64,000 bases of DNA from Streptomyces pyxinicus (GCF_024753135.1 NZ_JANUGP010000018.1:98087-162086), one strand, 5' to 3'; counted from the first letter of the stretch, positions 26,032 to 33,416 are shown. Program-made: numbers and translations. Notes: a model not told the origin generated them from the sequence alone.

Positions 26032-26664
26032 TCACAGCTCGGGGCCGTCGCCCGGCTGCTCCTGGTAGGAGTAGCGCTGTTCCTTCCAGGGGTCGCCGAC
26101 GTTGTGGTAGCCGCGCTCCTCCCAGAAGCCGCGCCGGTCGGCGGTCATGTACTCCACGCCGCGCACCCACTTGGGGCCCTTCCAGGCGTACAGGTGGGGC
26201 ACCACCAAACGGACCGGGAAGCCGTGTTCGGCGGTGAGGAGTTCGCCGTCCTTGTGGGTGGCGAAGATCGCGCGGTCGGAGGCGAAGTCCGCAAGGCGCA
26301 GGTTGGAGCTGAAGCCGTACTCCGCCCACACCATCACATGGGTGACATCGGGGGCCGGCGGCGCCAGGTCCAGGACGGCGGCGGCCGGCACGCCGCCCCA
26401 CTCCGCGCCGGTCATGCTGAACTTCGTCACGCAGTGCAGGTCGGCCACCACAGTGGTGTAGGGCAGGGCCGTGAATTCCTCGTGGTTCCAGGTGCGCTTG
26501 TCGCCGTCGGCGGTGGCGCCGAAGACCCGGAACTCCCAGCGCTCGGGCCGGAACCTGGGCACCGGCCCGTAGTGGGTGACCGGCCAGCCGCGCTGGAGCC
26601 GCTGTCCCGGTGGAAGCACCGACCCCGCCGTCGCTCCAGACCCTCGCTCCACCGGATGCCCCAT
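26032..26664 (-). CDS. Sulfite-oxidase-like molybdopterin-domain protein
   Basis: A 210-residue protein with the oxidoreductase molybdopterin-binding fold of the sulfite oxidase/MsrP class: FRVFGATADG, TVVADLHCVTKFSMTGAEWGGV (the Cys in DLHCVT is the expected molybdenum ligand), VRLVVPHLYAWKGPKWVRG, and WEERGYHNVGDPW near the C-terminus. There is no signal peptide and no heme or membrane partner next to it, so it is probably a cytosolic stand-alone enzyme. The ATG at 26664 is preceded by CAGGAT, which could act as a ribosome-binding site or a leaderless -10 element. The substrate is unknown. Confidence 0.85.
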   Translation of the reverse strand: MGHPVERGSGATAGSVLPPGQRLQRGWPVTHYGPVPRFRPERWEFRVFGATADGDKRTWNHEEFTALPYTTVVADLHCVTKFSMTGAEWGGVPAAAVLDLAPPAPDVTHVMVWAEYGFSSNLRLADFASDRAIFATHKDGELLTAEHGFPVRLVVPHLYAWKGPKWVRGVEYMTADRRGFWEERGYHNVGDPWKEQRYSYQEQPGDGPEL

Positions 26665-26730
26665 GTATCCATCCTGACAGACCTCGGGTGATGCCCTTGA
26701 CCAGCCTCCGGGGAACCGGACAAGAGGCGT

Positions 26731-26765
26731 TTACTCAGGGCGTACTTACTAAGCACGCACTTACT
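26731..26765. repeat. Three TTACT sites at 15-bp period (iteron-like)
   Basis: TTACT occurs at 26731, 26746 and 26761, each followed by a related CGTAC/CGCAC block, so the unit is about 15 bp (TTACTcAGggCGTAC and TTACTAAGCACGCAC). It lies between the divergent sulfite-oxidase-like gene and bfr, 100 nt before bfr, in a region otherwise poor in such A/T-containing sites. Confidence 0.6.
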
Positions 26766-26812
26766 GGACGATCTTTCCCGCCGGTGCAATCATGCGGCGC
26801 TATCGGCCGGGT

Positions 26813-26850
26813 TTGTCCATCTGGTCCGTCTGGTCCATCCGGTCCCTCTG
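26813..26850. repeat. 9-bp tandem repeat in the bfr leader, about four copies
   Basis: Units near TGGTCCATC (TGTCCATC, TGGTCCGTC, TGGTCCATC, CGGTCCCTC) run directly up to the GGAAGGAG ribosome-binding site of bfr. Translated, the array reads WSVWSIRSLW, but the reading frame has no initiation signal there. Confidence 0.65.
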
Positions 26851-26866
26851 GAAGGAGTGCCATCCC

Positions 26867-27385
26867 ATGCAAGGCGACCCCGAGGTCATCGAACTTCTCA
26901 ACGAGCAGCTGACCGCCGAGCTGACCGCGATCAACCAGTACTTCCTGCACTCCAAGCTGCAGGACCACCGGGGGTGGACCAAGCTCGCCGAGTACACCCG
27001 GCGGGAGTCGTTCGACGAGATGCGGCACGCGGAGGTCCTCACCGACCGCATCCTGCTGCTGGACGGCCTGCCGAACTACCAGCGGCTCTTCCACGTGCAG
27101 GTCGGCCAGACGGTGGCCGAGATGTTCCGGGCGGACCGGCAGATCGAGGTCGAGGCCATCGACCGGCTGCGCCGGGGCGTGCAGGTGATGCGCGAGAAGG
27201 ACGACATCACGTCGGCCAACATCTTCGAGGCGATCCTGGCCGACGAGGAGCACCACATCGACTACCTGGACACCCAGCTGGAGCTGGTGGACAAGCTGGG
27301 TGAGGCGCTCTACCTGTCGACGGTGATCGAGCAGAGCCAGCCGGACCCCTCGGGCCCGGGCACGGGCGGCTTCTCCACCCACTGA
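26867..27385 (+). CDS. bfr: Bacterioferritin
   Basis: Iron-storage 24-mer subunit with ferroxidase activity and shared heme b. The 172-residue product is a four-helix bundle with E18 (QLTAE), E51-Met52-R-H54 (ESFDEMRHAE; Met52 is the axial heme ligand and E51/H54 are diiron ligands) and ADEEHHIDYLDTQLELV near the C-terminus. A 15-residue Ser/Pro/Gly-rich tail ends the protein. The ATG at 26867 follows GGAAGGAG; the in-frame sequence upstream is the 9-bp repeat. It converges on bfd, which encodes its release partner. Confidence 0.97.
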   Translation: MQGDPEVIELLNEQLTAELTAINQYFLHSKLQDHRGWTKLAEYTRRESFDEMRHAEVLTDRILLLDGLPNYQRLFHVQVGQTVAEMFRADRQIEVEAIDRLRRGVQVMREKDDITSANIFEAILADEEHHIDYLDTQLELVDKLGEALYLSTVIEQSQPDPSGPGTGGFSTH

Positions 27386-27403
27386 GCCGGGCGGGGAACG
27401 GCG

Positions 27404-27628
27404 TCAGGCGGCGTCGTCCAGCTGCTCCAGCGCGGGAGCGTGCCGGTCGATCAGCTCCCGGCGGGGGCAGGTACCGCGGCCCAGCAGGGCCTGGATGCGC
27501 CGCACGCAGCCGCCGCAGTCGGTTCCCGCCTTGGAGGCCGAGGCGATCTGGCGCGGGGTGCAGGCGCCGTCCGCCGCGTGCTGCCGGACCTGCGCCTCGG
27601 TGACACCGAAGCAGCTGCACACGTACAC
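27404..27628 (-). CDS. bfd: Bacterioferritin-associated ferredoxin (BFD-like [2Fe-2S] protein)
   Basis: Small electron donor that helps release iron from bacterioferritin. The 74-residue product starts with VYVCSCFGVTEAQVR and continues to GTDCGGCVRRIQALL; the CxC and CxxC cysteines ligate the [2Fe-2S] cluster. The GTG at 27628 is chosen for its AGGGAGG site 9 nt upstream and because the protein then begins at the family start; a longer in-frame ATG (27664) lacks such a site. An iron-box-like sequence at 27677-27695 indicates repression by an IdeR/DmdR regulator when iron is plentiful. Confidence 0.93.
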   Translation of the reverse strand: MYVCSCFGVTEAQVRQHAADGACTPRQIASASKAGTDCGGCVRRIQALLGRGTCPRRELIDRHAPALEQLDDAA

Positions 27629-27676
27629 GCGGTCGCACCTCCCTGCGGGATCGCTCGCTGCCATCCCGTATTTCGG

Positions 27677-27695
27677 TGAGGCAAACCTAACCTTA
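27677..27695 (-). promoter_or_regulatory. Iron box (IdeR/DmdR type) upstream of bfd
   Basis: Minus-strand TAAGGTTAGGTTTGCCTCA matches 14 of 19 positions of the actinobacterial iron-box consensus TTAGGTTAGGCTAACCTAA. It is about 50 nt upstream of the bfd start codon, a normal place for a promoter-overlapping repressor site. Confidence 0.7.
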
Positions 27696-27724
27696 CCCAT
27701 ACCGGGGAGACCGCAAAAGTGCGA

Positions 27725-27754
27725 GGGGCGCGGATCGCTTGTGATCCGCGCCCC
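27725..27754 (-). terminator. Intrinsic terminator of the DAHP synthase gene
   Basis: A perfect 12-bp stem (27725-27736 with 27743-27754, arms GGGGCGCGGATC/GATCCGCGCCCC) and 6-nt loop, starting 18 nt beyond the stop codon of the minus-strand gene. Confidence 0.75.
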
Positions 27755-27772
27755 AACCGCTTGCCGGGAGGG

Positions 27773-29125
27773 CTACTGGTCCCGGTACATCTCGGCGACC
27801 AGGAACGCCAGGTCCAGCGACTGGCTGCGGTTCAGCCGGGGGTCGCAGGCCGTCTCGTAGCGCTGGTGCAGGTCGTCGACGAAGATCTCGTCGCCGCCGC
27901 CCACGCACTCGGTGACGTCGTCGCCGGTCAGCTCCACGTGGATGCCGCCCGGGTGGGTGCCGAGCGCCTTGTGGACCTCGAAGAAGCCCTTGACCTCGTC
28001 CAGCACGTCGTCGAAGCGGCGGGTCTTGTGCCCGGAGGCCGCCTCGAAGGTGTTGCCGTGCATCGGGTCGGTCACCCAGGCCACCGTCGCGCCGGACGCC
28101 GTGACCTTCTCGACCAGCTCGGGGAGCTTGTCGCGGATCTTGCCGGCGCCCATGCGGACGATGAAGGTCAGCCGGCCCGGCTCCCGCTCGGGGTCGAGGC
28201 GGTCGATGTACTGGAGCGCCTCCTCGGCCGTGGTGCTCGGGCCGAGCTTGATGCCGATCGGGTTGCTGATCCTGGAGGCGAACTCGATGTGCGCGCCGTC
28301 CAGCTGCCGGGTGCGCTCACCGATCCACACCATGTGCCCGGAGACGTCGTACAGCTTGCCGGTGCGCGAGTCGGTCCGGGTCAGGGCGGACTCGTAGTCG
28401 AGCAGCAGCGCCTCGTGGGAGGCGAAGAACTCGACGGTCTTGAACTCCTCCGGGTCGGTGCCGCAGGCCCGCATGAAGTTCAGCGCGTTGTCGATCTCGC
28501 GGGCGAGCTGCTCGTAGCGCTGCCCGGACGGCGAGGTCCGCACGAAGTCCTGGTTCCAGGCGTGCACCTGGCGCAGGTCGGCGTAGCCGCCGGTGGTGAA
28601 GGCGCGCACCAGGTTCAGCGTGGACGCCGAGGCGTGGTACATGCGCTTGAGCCGCTCCGGGTTCGGGATGCGGCTGGCCTCGGTGAAGTCGAAGCCGTTG
28701 ACGGAGTCGCCCCGGTACACCGGCAGGGTGACGCCGTCCCGGGTCTCGGTGGGCTTGGAGCGCGGCTTGGAGTACTGGCCGGCGATCCGGCCGACCTTCA
28801 CCACCGGCACGGAGGCGGCGTAGGTGAGGACGGCGCCCATCTGGAGCAGCGTCTTCAGCTTGTTGCGGATGTGGTCGGCGGACACCCCGTCGAACGCCTC
28901 GGCGCAGTCGCCGCCCTGGAGGAGGAACGCCTCTCCCTTGGCGACGGCCGCCATCCGGGCGCGCAGCTGGTCGCACTCGCCCGCGAAGACGAGCGGCGGA
29001 TACGACTCGAGGTCCGCGATCACTGCGCGCAGAGCCTCGGTGTCGGGGTACTCGGGCTGCTGCGCCGCGGGCAGGTCTCGCCAGGTGTTGCCAGCGCTCG
29101 CGCTGGTCTTAGCGTTCACGGTCAC
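27773..29125 (-). CDS. aroH: Class II 3-deoxy-7-phosphoheptulonate synthase (DAHP synthase)
   Basis: First committed step of the shikimate pathway: phosphoenolpyruvate plus erythrose 4-phosphate gives DAHP. The 450-residue product is a plant-type (class II) enzyme with LPAAQQPEYPD, FLLQGGDCAEAF, KVGRIAGQYSKPRS, ASHEALLLDYE, WVTDPMHGNT and GGIHVELTGDDVTECVGGG. Start: GTG 29125 (MTVNAKTS); a second GTG two codons later is equally possible. It is divergent from the Trp-attenuated enzyme at 29424 and so belongs functionally with aromatic amino-acid synthesis. Unlike that operon, its leader shows no leader peptide. Confidence 0.96.
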   Translation of the reverse strand: MTVNAKTSASAGNTWRDLPAAQQPEYPDTEALRAVIADLESYPPLVFAGECDQLRARMAAVAKGEAFLLQGGDCAEAFDGVSADHIRNKLKTLLQMGAVLTYAASVPVVKVGRIAGQYSKPRSKPTETRDGVTLPVYRGDSVNGFDFTEASRIPNPERLKRMYHASASTLNLVRAFTTGGYADLRQVHAWNQDFVRTSPSGQRYEQLAREIDNALNFMRACGTDPEEFKTVEFFASHEALLLDYESALTRTDSRTGKLYDVSGHMVWIGERTRQLDGAHIEFASRISNPIGIKLGPSTTAEEALQYIDRLDPEREPGRLTFIVRMGAGKIRDKLPELVEKVTASGATVAWVTDPMHGNTFEAASGHKTRRFDDVLDEVKGFFEVHKALGTHPGGIHVELTGDDVTECVGGGDEIFVDDLHQRYETACDPRLNRSQSLDLAFLVAEMYRDQ

Positions 29126-29218
29126 CTCGTAAACCTTACGGGGTCGGGTCGGGTCTCCCTTCCTCCGGCTCGAAGAGTGAGACGCGGTGACTGCCCTGTG
29201 GACGGTCGGCGGGTGCGG

Positions 29219-29224
29219 TAGGGT
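29219..29224 (+). promoter_or_regulatory. -10 element for the trp leader transcript
   Basis: TAGGGT ends 7 nt before the ATG of the leader peptide, so the leader itself looks leaderless. CTGTGG lies 17 nt upstream as a weak -35. Confidence 0.5.
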
Positions 29225-29231
29225 TCCCGGC

Positions 29232-29300
29232 ATGTTCGCGCCTTCGACCCCGACCAGTATCCGGAACTGGTGGTGGACCGCTTCTTCGGCGGCCCACTGA
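29232..29300 (+). CDS. trpL: trp operon leader peptide with three consecutive Trp codons
   Basis: A 22-residue frame, MFAPSTPTSIRNWWWTASSA followed by Ala-His and TGA, with TGG-TGG-TGG at codons 13-15. The run of tryptophan codons followed 25 nt later by a GC-rich terminator hairpin is the arrangement of a ribosome-mediated attenuator: scarce charged tRNA-Trp stalls the ribosome and prevents termination. Such attenuators ahead of anthranilate synthase genes are known in Streptomyces. Confidence 0.92.
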   Translation: MFAPSTPTSIRNWWWTASSAAH

Positions 29301-29325
29301 TCGCGCGCAGCTCCCACAGACTTCG

Positions 29326-29351
29326 CGAAGGCCGCCCGAGGGCGGCCTTCG
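29326..29351 (+). terminator. Attenuator terminator hairpin
   Basis: CGAAGGCCGCCC (29326-29337) pairs with GGGCGGCCTTCG (29340-29351), giving a stem of about 11-12 bp with a tight loop. GCGGCCCACTGA at the end of the leader-peptide frame can pair with part of the same arms, providing an alternative structure. The structural gene starts 72 nt further on. Confidence 0.8.
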
Positions 29352-29423
29352 GCGTTTCCGGGGTCCGTTCCTCTCCGTCCGACGCGTCCGCCGACGTCCG
29401 ACGCCCGAGAAGGAGCCCGACCC

Positions 29424-31304
29424 GTGCACCTGAACGACCTGCTGACCGACCCCCGCCCCGTCGCGCTGCTGCGCCGCCGCACCCCCGGCCGCGACGAGCA
29501 CACCGTGGAGGTCCTGCTCGGCCCGGTGACCCGCCGCGACCGGCTGGCCGACCTGCCCGACGAGGGCCTGGCCCTGGTGCCGTTCCGGCAGCTGCGCGAG
29601 CGCGGCTTCGACGTCCGCGACGACGGCACCCCGCTGCTGGTCCTCACGCCCGAGGAGTCGTACGAGGTCCCCCTCGGCCGGGCGCTGGCCGAGCTGCCCG
29701 GGCACGCGGTGCGGGTCGAGGGCGGGGGCTTCGACGTGGGCGACGCGGAGTACGGCGAGATCGTCGGGCGGGTGCTGGCGGAGGAGATCGGCCGGGGCGA
29801 GGGCGCGAACTTCGTGATCCGGCGGACCTACCGGGGGGAGATCCCCGGCTTCGGGCGGGCCGACGCGCTCGCGCTGTTCCGCCGGCTGCTGGCGGGCGAG
29901 CGCGGCGCGTACTGGACGTTCGTGGTGCACACCGGGGACCGGACGCTGGTCGGCGCCAGCCCCGAGGCGCACGTCCGGATGTCCGGCGGGACGGTCGTGA
30001 TGAACCCGATCAGCGGGACGTACCGCTACCCGGCCGAGGGCCCCACCCCGGAGCACCTGCTCGGGTTCCTCGCCGACGGCAAGGAGACCGAGGAGCTGTC
30101 GATGGTGGTGGACGAGGAGCTGAAGATGATGTGCACCGTCGGCGACATGGGCGGGGTCGTCGTCGGTCCCCGGCTCAAGGAGATGGCGCACCTCGCGCAC
30201 ACCGAGTACGAGCTGCGCGGGAAGTCCTCCCTGGACGCCCGGGAAGTGCTCAGGGAGACGATGTTCGCGGCGACGGTGACCGGCTCGCCGGTGCAGAACG
30301 CGTGCCGGGTGATCCAGCGGCACGAGACCGGCGGCCGGGGCTACTACGCGGGCGCGCTGGCGCTGCTGGGCCGGGACGCCGGGGGTGCGCAGACGCTGGA
30401 CTCCCCGATCCTGATCCGCACCGCCGACATCGACGCCGGCGGCCGGCTGCGCGTGCCGGTCGGCGCGACGCTGGTGCGCGGCTCGGACCCGGCCGGCGAG
30501 GTCGCCGAGACCCACGCGAAGGCGGCGGGCGTGCTGGCGGCGCTCGGGGTGGGACCGGCCCGGCCGCGCGCGGAGCGGGACCTGCCCCGGCTGGCCGACG
30601 ACCCCCGGGTGCGGGCCGCGCTGGACGGGCGCCGCTCGGCCCTCGCGCCGTTCTGGCTGCGGATGCGGGAGCGGACCGGGGAGCTGACCGGGCACGCCCT
30701 GGTCGTGGACGCCGAGGACACCTTCACCGCCATGCTGGCCCATGTGCTGCGCTCCGCCGGGCTCGGCGTGACGGTACGGCGCTTCGACGAGCCGGGGCTG
30801 CGCGAGGCCGTGCGCGGGCACGAAGGTCCGGTGGTGCTCGGGCCCGGTCCGGGCGACCCCGGCGACCTGGCCGACCCGAGGATGCGGTTCCTGCGGGCGC
30901 TGACGGCCGAGGTGCTCGCCGGGCACCGGCACGGGGTGCTCGGGGTGTGCCTGGGGCACGAGCTGATCGCGGCCGAGCTGGGTCTGGACATCGTGCGCAA
31001 GGCGGTGCCGTACCAGGGGGCGCAGACCACGGTCAACCTGTTCGGGCGGCCGGAGACCGTCGGCTTCTACAACAGCTTCGTCGCCCGCTGCGACGAGGAC
31101 GCGGCCCGGGAGCTGGCCGCGCACGGGATCGAGGTGAGCCGGGCGGCCGACGGGGAGGTGCACGCGCTGCGCGGGCCGGGTTTCGCCGGGACGCAGTTCC
31201 ACCCGGAGTCGGTGCTCACCCTGAACGGGGCGCAGATCGTGCGGGAGCTGATGGGTCAGCCGCGCGGCACGAGCGTGTTCTGCGAGCGGCGCCCGGCCTC
31301 GTAG
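29424..31304 (+). CDS. Fused anthranilate synthase-like enzyme (TrpE-TrpG / PhzE family)
   Basis: A 626-residue fusion. The N-terminal chorismate-utilising domain has GERGAYWTFVVHTGDRTLVG, ASPEAHVRMSGG, NPISGTYRYP, DEELKMMCTVGDMGG and TVTGSPVQNACRVIQRHETG. The C-terminal glutamine amidotransferase domain has VVLGPGPGDPGD, nucleophile Cys in GVCLGHELIAAELG and His-Pro-Glu in GTQFHPESVLT. The TGSPVQNACR block resembles PhzE-type enzymes more than the SGAPK block of typical TrpE, so the product could be anthranilate or aminodeoxyisochorismate by homology alone. The Trp attenuator immediately upstream strongly favours tryptophan supply. Start GTG 29424 behind AGGAG. Its last 49 nt overlap the convergent gene. 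Confidence 0.92.
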   Translation: MHLNDLLTDPRPVALLRRRTPGRDEHTVEVLLGPVTRRDRLADLPDEGLALVPFRQLRERGFDVRDDGTPLLVLTPEESYEVPLGRALAELPGHAVRVEGGGFDVGDAEYGEIVGRVLAEEIGRGEGANFVIRRTYRGEIPGFGRADALALFRRLLAGERGAYWTFVVHTGDRTLVGASPEAHVRMSGGTVVMNPISGTYRYPAEGPTPEHLLGFLADGKETEELSMVVDEELKMMCTVGDMGGVVVGPRLKEMAHLAHTEYELRGKSSLDAREVLRETMFAATVTGSPVQNACRVIQRHETGGRGYYAGALALLGRDAGGAQTLDSPILIRTADIDAGGRLRVPVGATLVRGSDPAGEVAETHAKAAGVLAALGVGPARPRAERDLPRLADDPRVRAALDGRRSALAPFWLRMRERTGELTGHALVVDAEDTFTAMLAHVLRSAGLGVTVRRFDEPGLREAVRGHEGPVVLGPGPGDPGDLADPRMRFLRALTAEVLAGHRHGVLGVCLGHELIAAELGLDIVRKAVPYQGAQTTVNLFGRPETVGFYNSFVARCDEDAARELAAHGIEVSRAADGEVHALRGPGFAGTQFHPESVLTLNGAQIVRELMGQPRGTSVFCERRPAS

Positions 31305-32251
31305 TCCAGGACGTTGCGCACCGTGGTGTCGATGATCTGGGTGACGGCGTCCTCGGTGTAGTACGCCTGGTGGGAAGTGACCAGGACGTTCGGGAAGGTC
31401 ATCAGCCGGGCGAGGGTGTCGTCCTCGATGGCCTCCAGGGACTTGTCCAGGAAGAACAGCCCGGCCTCCAGCTCGTAGACGTCCAGGCCGACTCCGGTGA
31501 AGCGGCCCTCGCGCAGCTCGGCGACGAGGGCCTCGGTGTCGACCAGGCCGCCCCGGCTGGAGTTGACCAGGATCGCGTCGTCCTTCATCGCCTTCAGCGC
31601 GGCGGCGTCGATCAGGTGCTGGGTCTCGGGCATCAGCGGCACGTGCAGGCTGATCAGGTCGGACTCGGCGAGGAGGCGGTCCTTCGGGACGTACTCCATG
31701 CCGAGTCCGAGGCATACGGGGTTCTCGGCCGCGTCCCAGCCGAGCAGCCGCATGCCGAAGCCGTGCGCGATCCGGGCGAACACGGCGCCGATCTTGCCGG
31801 TGCCGAGGACGCCGGCGGTGCGGCCGTGCATGTCGCGGCCCATCAGCCCGTCGAGCCGGAAGTCGAAGTCGCGGGTGCGGGTGGAGGCGCGCACCACCCG
31901 GCGGTTGACGGCCATCGCCAGGGTCCAGGCGAACTCGGCCACCGAGTGAGGCGAGTAGTACGAGACCCGGGCGACCGTGATGCCGAGGCGTTCGGCGGTG
32001 TCCAGGTCGATGTTGTTGTAGCCGGTGGAGCGCTGGGCGACCATCCGGGTGCCGCCGGCCGCCAGGGCCCGCAGCACCCGCGCGTTCAGGTCGTCGTTGA
32101 CGCTGCTGGAGATCACCTCGTGGCCGGCGGCGATGGGCGCGGTGTCCTCGGTGAGGAACACCTCCAGGCACCGCACGGCGTGCGGGGCGGCGAAGGCGCG
32201 CTCGATGAGGGGCTTCTCGTCGGCCTGGACGCCGAACGCGAGGATCTCCAT
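31256..32251 (-). CDS. D-isomer-specific 2-hydroxyacid dehydrogenase (D-lactate dehydrogenase-like)
   Basis: NAD-dependent reduction of a 2-keto acid, most like fermentative D-lactate dehydrogenases: 331 residues from the ATG at 32251. Visible motifs are the nucleotide fold AGVLGTGKIGAVFARIAHGFG, the catalytic Arg in VNSSRGGLVDTEAL, the Glu in LDVYELEAGLFF and the His in VTSHQAYYTEDA. This ATG has GGGAGAAG just upstream; a GTG five codons earlier is less well served. The 3' end runs 49 nt into the convergent anthranilate-synthase-like gene. Confidence 0.92.
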   Translation of the reverse strand: MEILAFGVQADEKPLIERAFAAPHAVRCLEVFLTEDTAPIAAGHEVISSSVNDDLNARVLRALAAGGTRMVAQRSTGYNNIDLDTAERLGITVARVSYYSPHSVAEFAWTLAMAVNRRVVRASTRTRDFDFRLDGLMGRDMHGRTAGVLGTGKIGAVFARIAHGFGMRLLGWDAAENPVCLGLGMEYVPKDRLLAESDLISLHVPLMPETQHLIDAAALKAMKDDAILVNSSRGGLVDTEALVAELREGRFTGVGLDVYELEAGLFFLDKSLEAIEDDTLARLMTFPNVLVTSHQAYYTEDAVTQIIDTTVRNVLDYEAGRRSQNTLVPRG

Positions 32252-32278
32252 GGGCTTCTCCCGCACTGTCGGTCACCG

Positions 32279-32309
32279 GGGCCGTACTCCGGCCGAATAT
32301 ACGGCCCCC
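32279..32309 (-). terminator. Intrinsic terminator of the phosphofructokinase gene
   Basis: GGGGCCGTA (32279-32287) pairs with TACGGCCCC (32301-32309) across a 13-nt loop, in the 75-nt gap between the pfkA stop and the start of the next minus-strand gene. Confidence 0.6.
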
Positions 32310-32326
32310 CGCGACCCGGCCGCCGG

Positions 32327-33355
32327 TCAGCCGAAGAACACCCCGGCCTCCTCGTAGAGCTTCGGGTCCACCGTCTTGAGCTTCGCGGTGGCCTCGGCGA
32401 TGGGGACGCGGACGATGTCGGTGCCGCGCAGGGCGACCATCTTGCCGAAGTCGCCGTCGTGGACGCAGTCGACGGCGTGCAGTCCGAAGCGGGTGGCGAG
32501 CCAGCGGTCGAAGGCGGTGGGGGTGCCGCCGCGCTGGATGTGCCCGAGGACGGTGGTGCGGGACTCCTTGCCGGTGCGCCGCTCGATCTCCTTGGCCAGC
32601 CACTCGCCGACCCCGGACAGCCGGACGTGCCCGAAGGAGTCCAGCGACTCGTCCTTGAGGACCATCTCGCCGTCCCTGGGCGTCGCGCCCTCGGCGACGA
32701 CCACGATCGGGGCGTAGGAGGCCTTGAACCGGGAGGTGACCCAGGCGCACACCCGGTCGACGTCGAAGCGCTGCTCGGGGATGAGGATGACGTTGGCGCC
32801 GCCGGCCAGGCCCGAGTGCAGGGCGATCCAGCCGGCGTGCCGGCCCATCACCTCGCAGACCAGCACCCGCATATGGGACTCGGCGGTGGTGTGCAGCCGG
32901 TCGATGGCCTCGGTGGCGATGTTGACGGCGGTGTCGAAGCCGAAGGTGTAGTCGGTGGCGGACAGGTCGTTGTCGATGGTCTTGGGCACGCCGACGCAGG
33001 GCACGCCGTACTCGTCGGCGAGGCGCCCGGCCACGCCCAGGGTGTCCTCGCCGCCGATCGCGACGAGCGCCTCGACCTCCTGCTTGGCGAGGTTCTCCTT
33101 GATCCGGCGGATGCCGCCCTCGATCTTGAGGGGGTTGGTCCGGGAGGAGCCGAGGATGGTGCCGCCGCGGGGCAGGATGCCGCGCACCGCGGTGATGTCG
33201 AGACGGACGGTGTCGTTCTCCAGTGGACCCCGCCAGCCGTCCCGGAAGCCGACGAAGTCGAAGCCGTACTCCTGCACGCCCTTGCGTACGACGCCCCGGA
33301 TGACGGCGTTGAGTCCGGGGCAGTCACCGCCTCCGGTCAGTACTCCGACCCGCAT
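32327..33355 (-). CDS. pfkA: 6-phosphofructokinase, PPi-type active-site residues
   Basis: Phosphorylates fructose 6-phosphate at C1. The 342-residue group III enzyme shows MRVGVLTGGGDCPGLNAVIR, GGTILGSSRTNP, KTIDNDL (catalytic Asp128), EVMGRHAGWIA and GHIQRGGTPTAFDR. The phosphoryl-donor position reads GGEDT with Asp104, and Lys125 precedes TIDND. In this superfamily Gly104 goes with ATP use, while Asp104 plus Lys at 125 is the pyrophosphate-dependent signature (as in Amycolatopsis methanolica PPi-PFK); this copy may therefore use PPi. ATG 33355 with GAAGGGA upstream. A Crp-like site is at 33403-33416. Confidence 0.93.
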   Translation of the reverse strand: MRVGVLTGGGDCPGLNAVIRGVVRKGVQEYGFDFVGFRDGWRGPLENDTVRLDITAVRGILPRGGTILGSSRTNPLKIEGGIRRIKENLAKQEVEALVAIGGEDTLGVAGRLADEYGVPCVGVPKTIDNDLSATDYTFGFDTAVNIATEAIDRLHTTAESHMRVLVCEVMGRHAGWIALHSGLAGGANVILIPEQRFDVDRVCAWVTSRFKASYAPIVVVAEGATPRDGEMVLKDESLDSFGHVRLSGVGEWLAKEIERRTGKESRTTVLGHIQRGGTPTAFDRWLATRFGLHAVDCVHDGDFGKMVALRGTDIVRVPIAEATAKLKTVDPKLYEEAGVFFG

Positions 33356-33402
33356 GGAAATGTCCCTTCGCCGCAGTTGCCTGACGCACGGTCACGCTAA
33401 TG

Positions 33403-33416
33403 GTGATTCGCGTCAC
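33403..33416 (-). promoter_or_regulatory. Crp-like dyad upstream of pfkA
   Basis: GTGATTCGCGTCAC fits the Streptomyces Crp consensus GTG-N6-G-N-CAC that I recall, about 48-61 nt upstream of the pfkA start codon. A match of this degeneracy can occur by chance. Confidence 0.4.

Noticed and set aside
29136..32750. Minus-strand open frame of more than 1200 codons across the anthranilate-synthase-like and dehydrogenase genes
   Set aside because: Arg/Pro/Gly/His-rich translation, antisense or out of frame to clearly conserved enzymes; a high-GC artefact.
29270..33400. Plus-strand open frame of about 1370 codons over the same region and pfkA
   Set aside because: Same reason: low-complexity translation in the shadow of conserved genes, no initiation signal.
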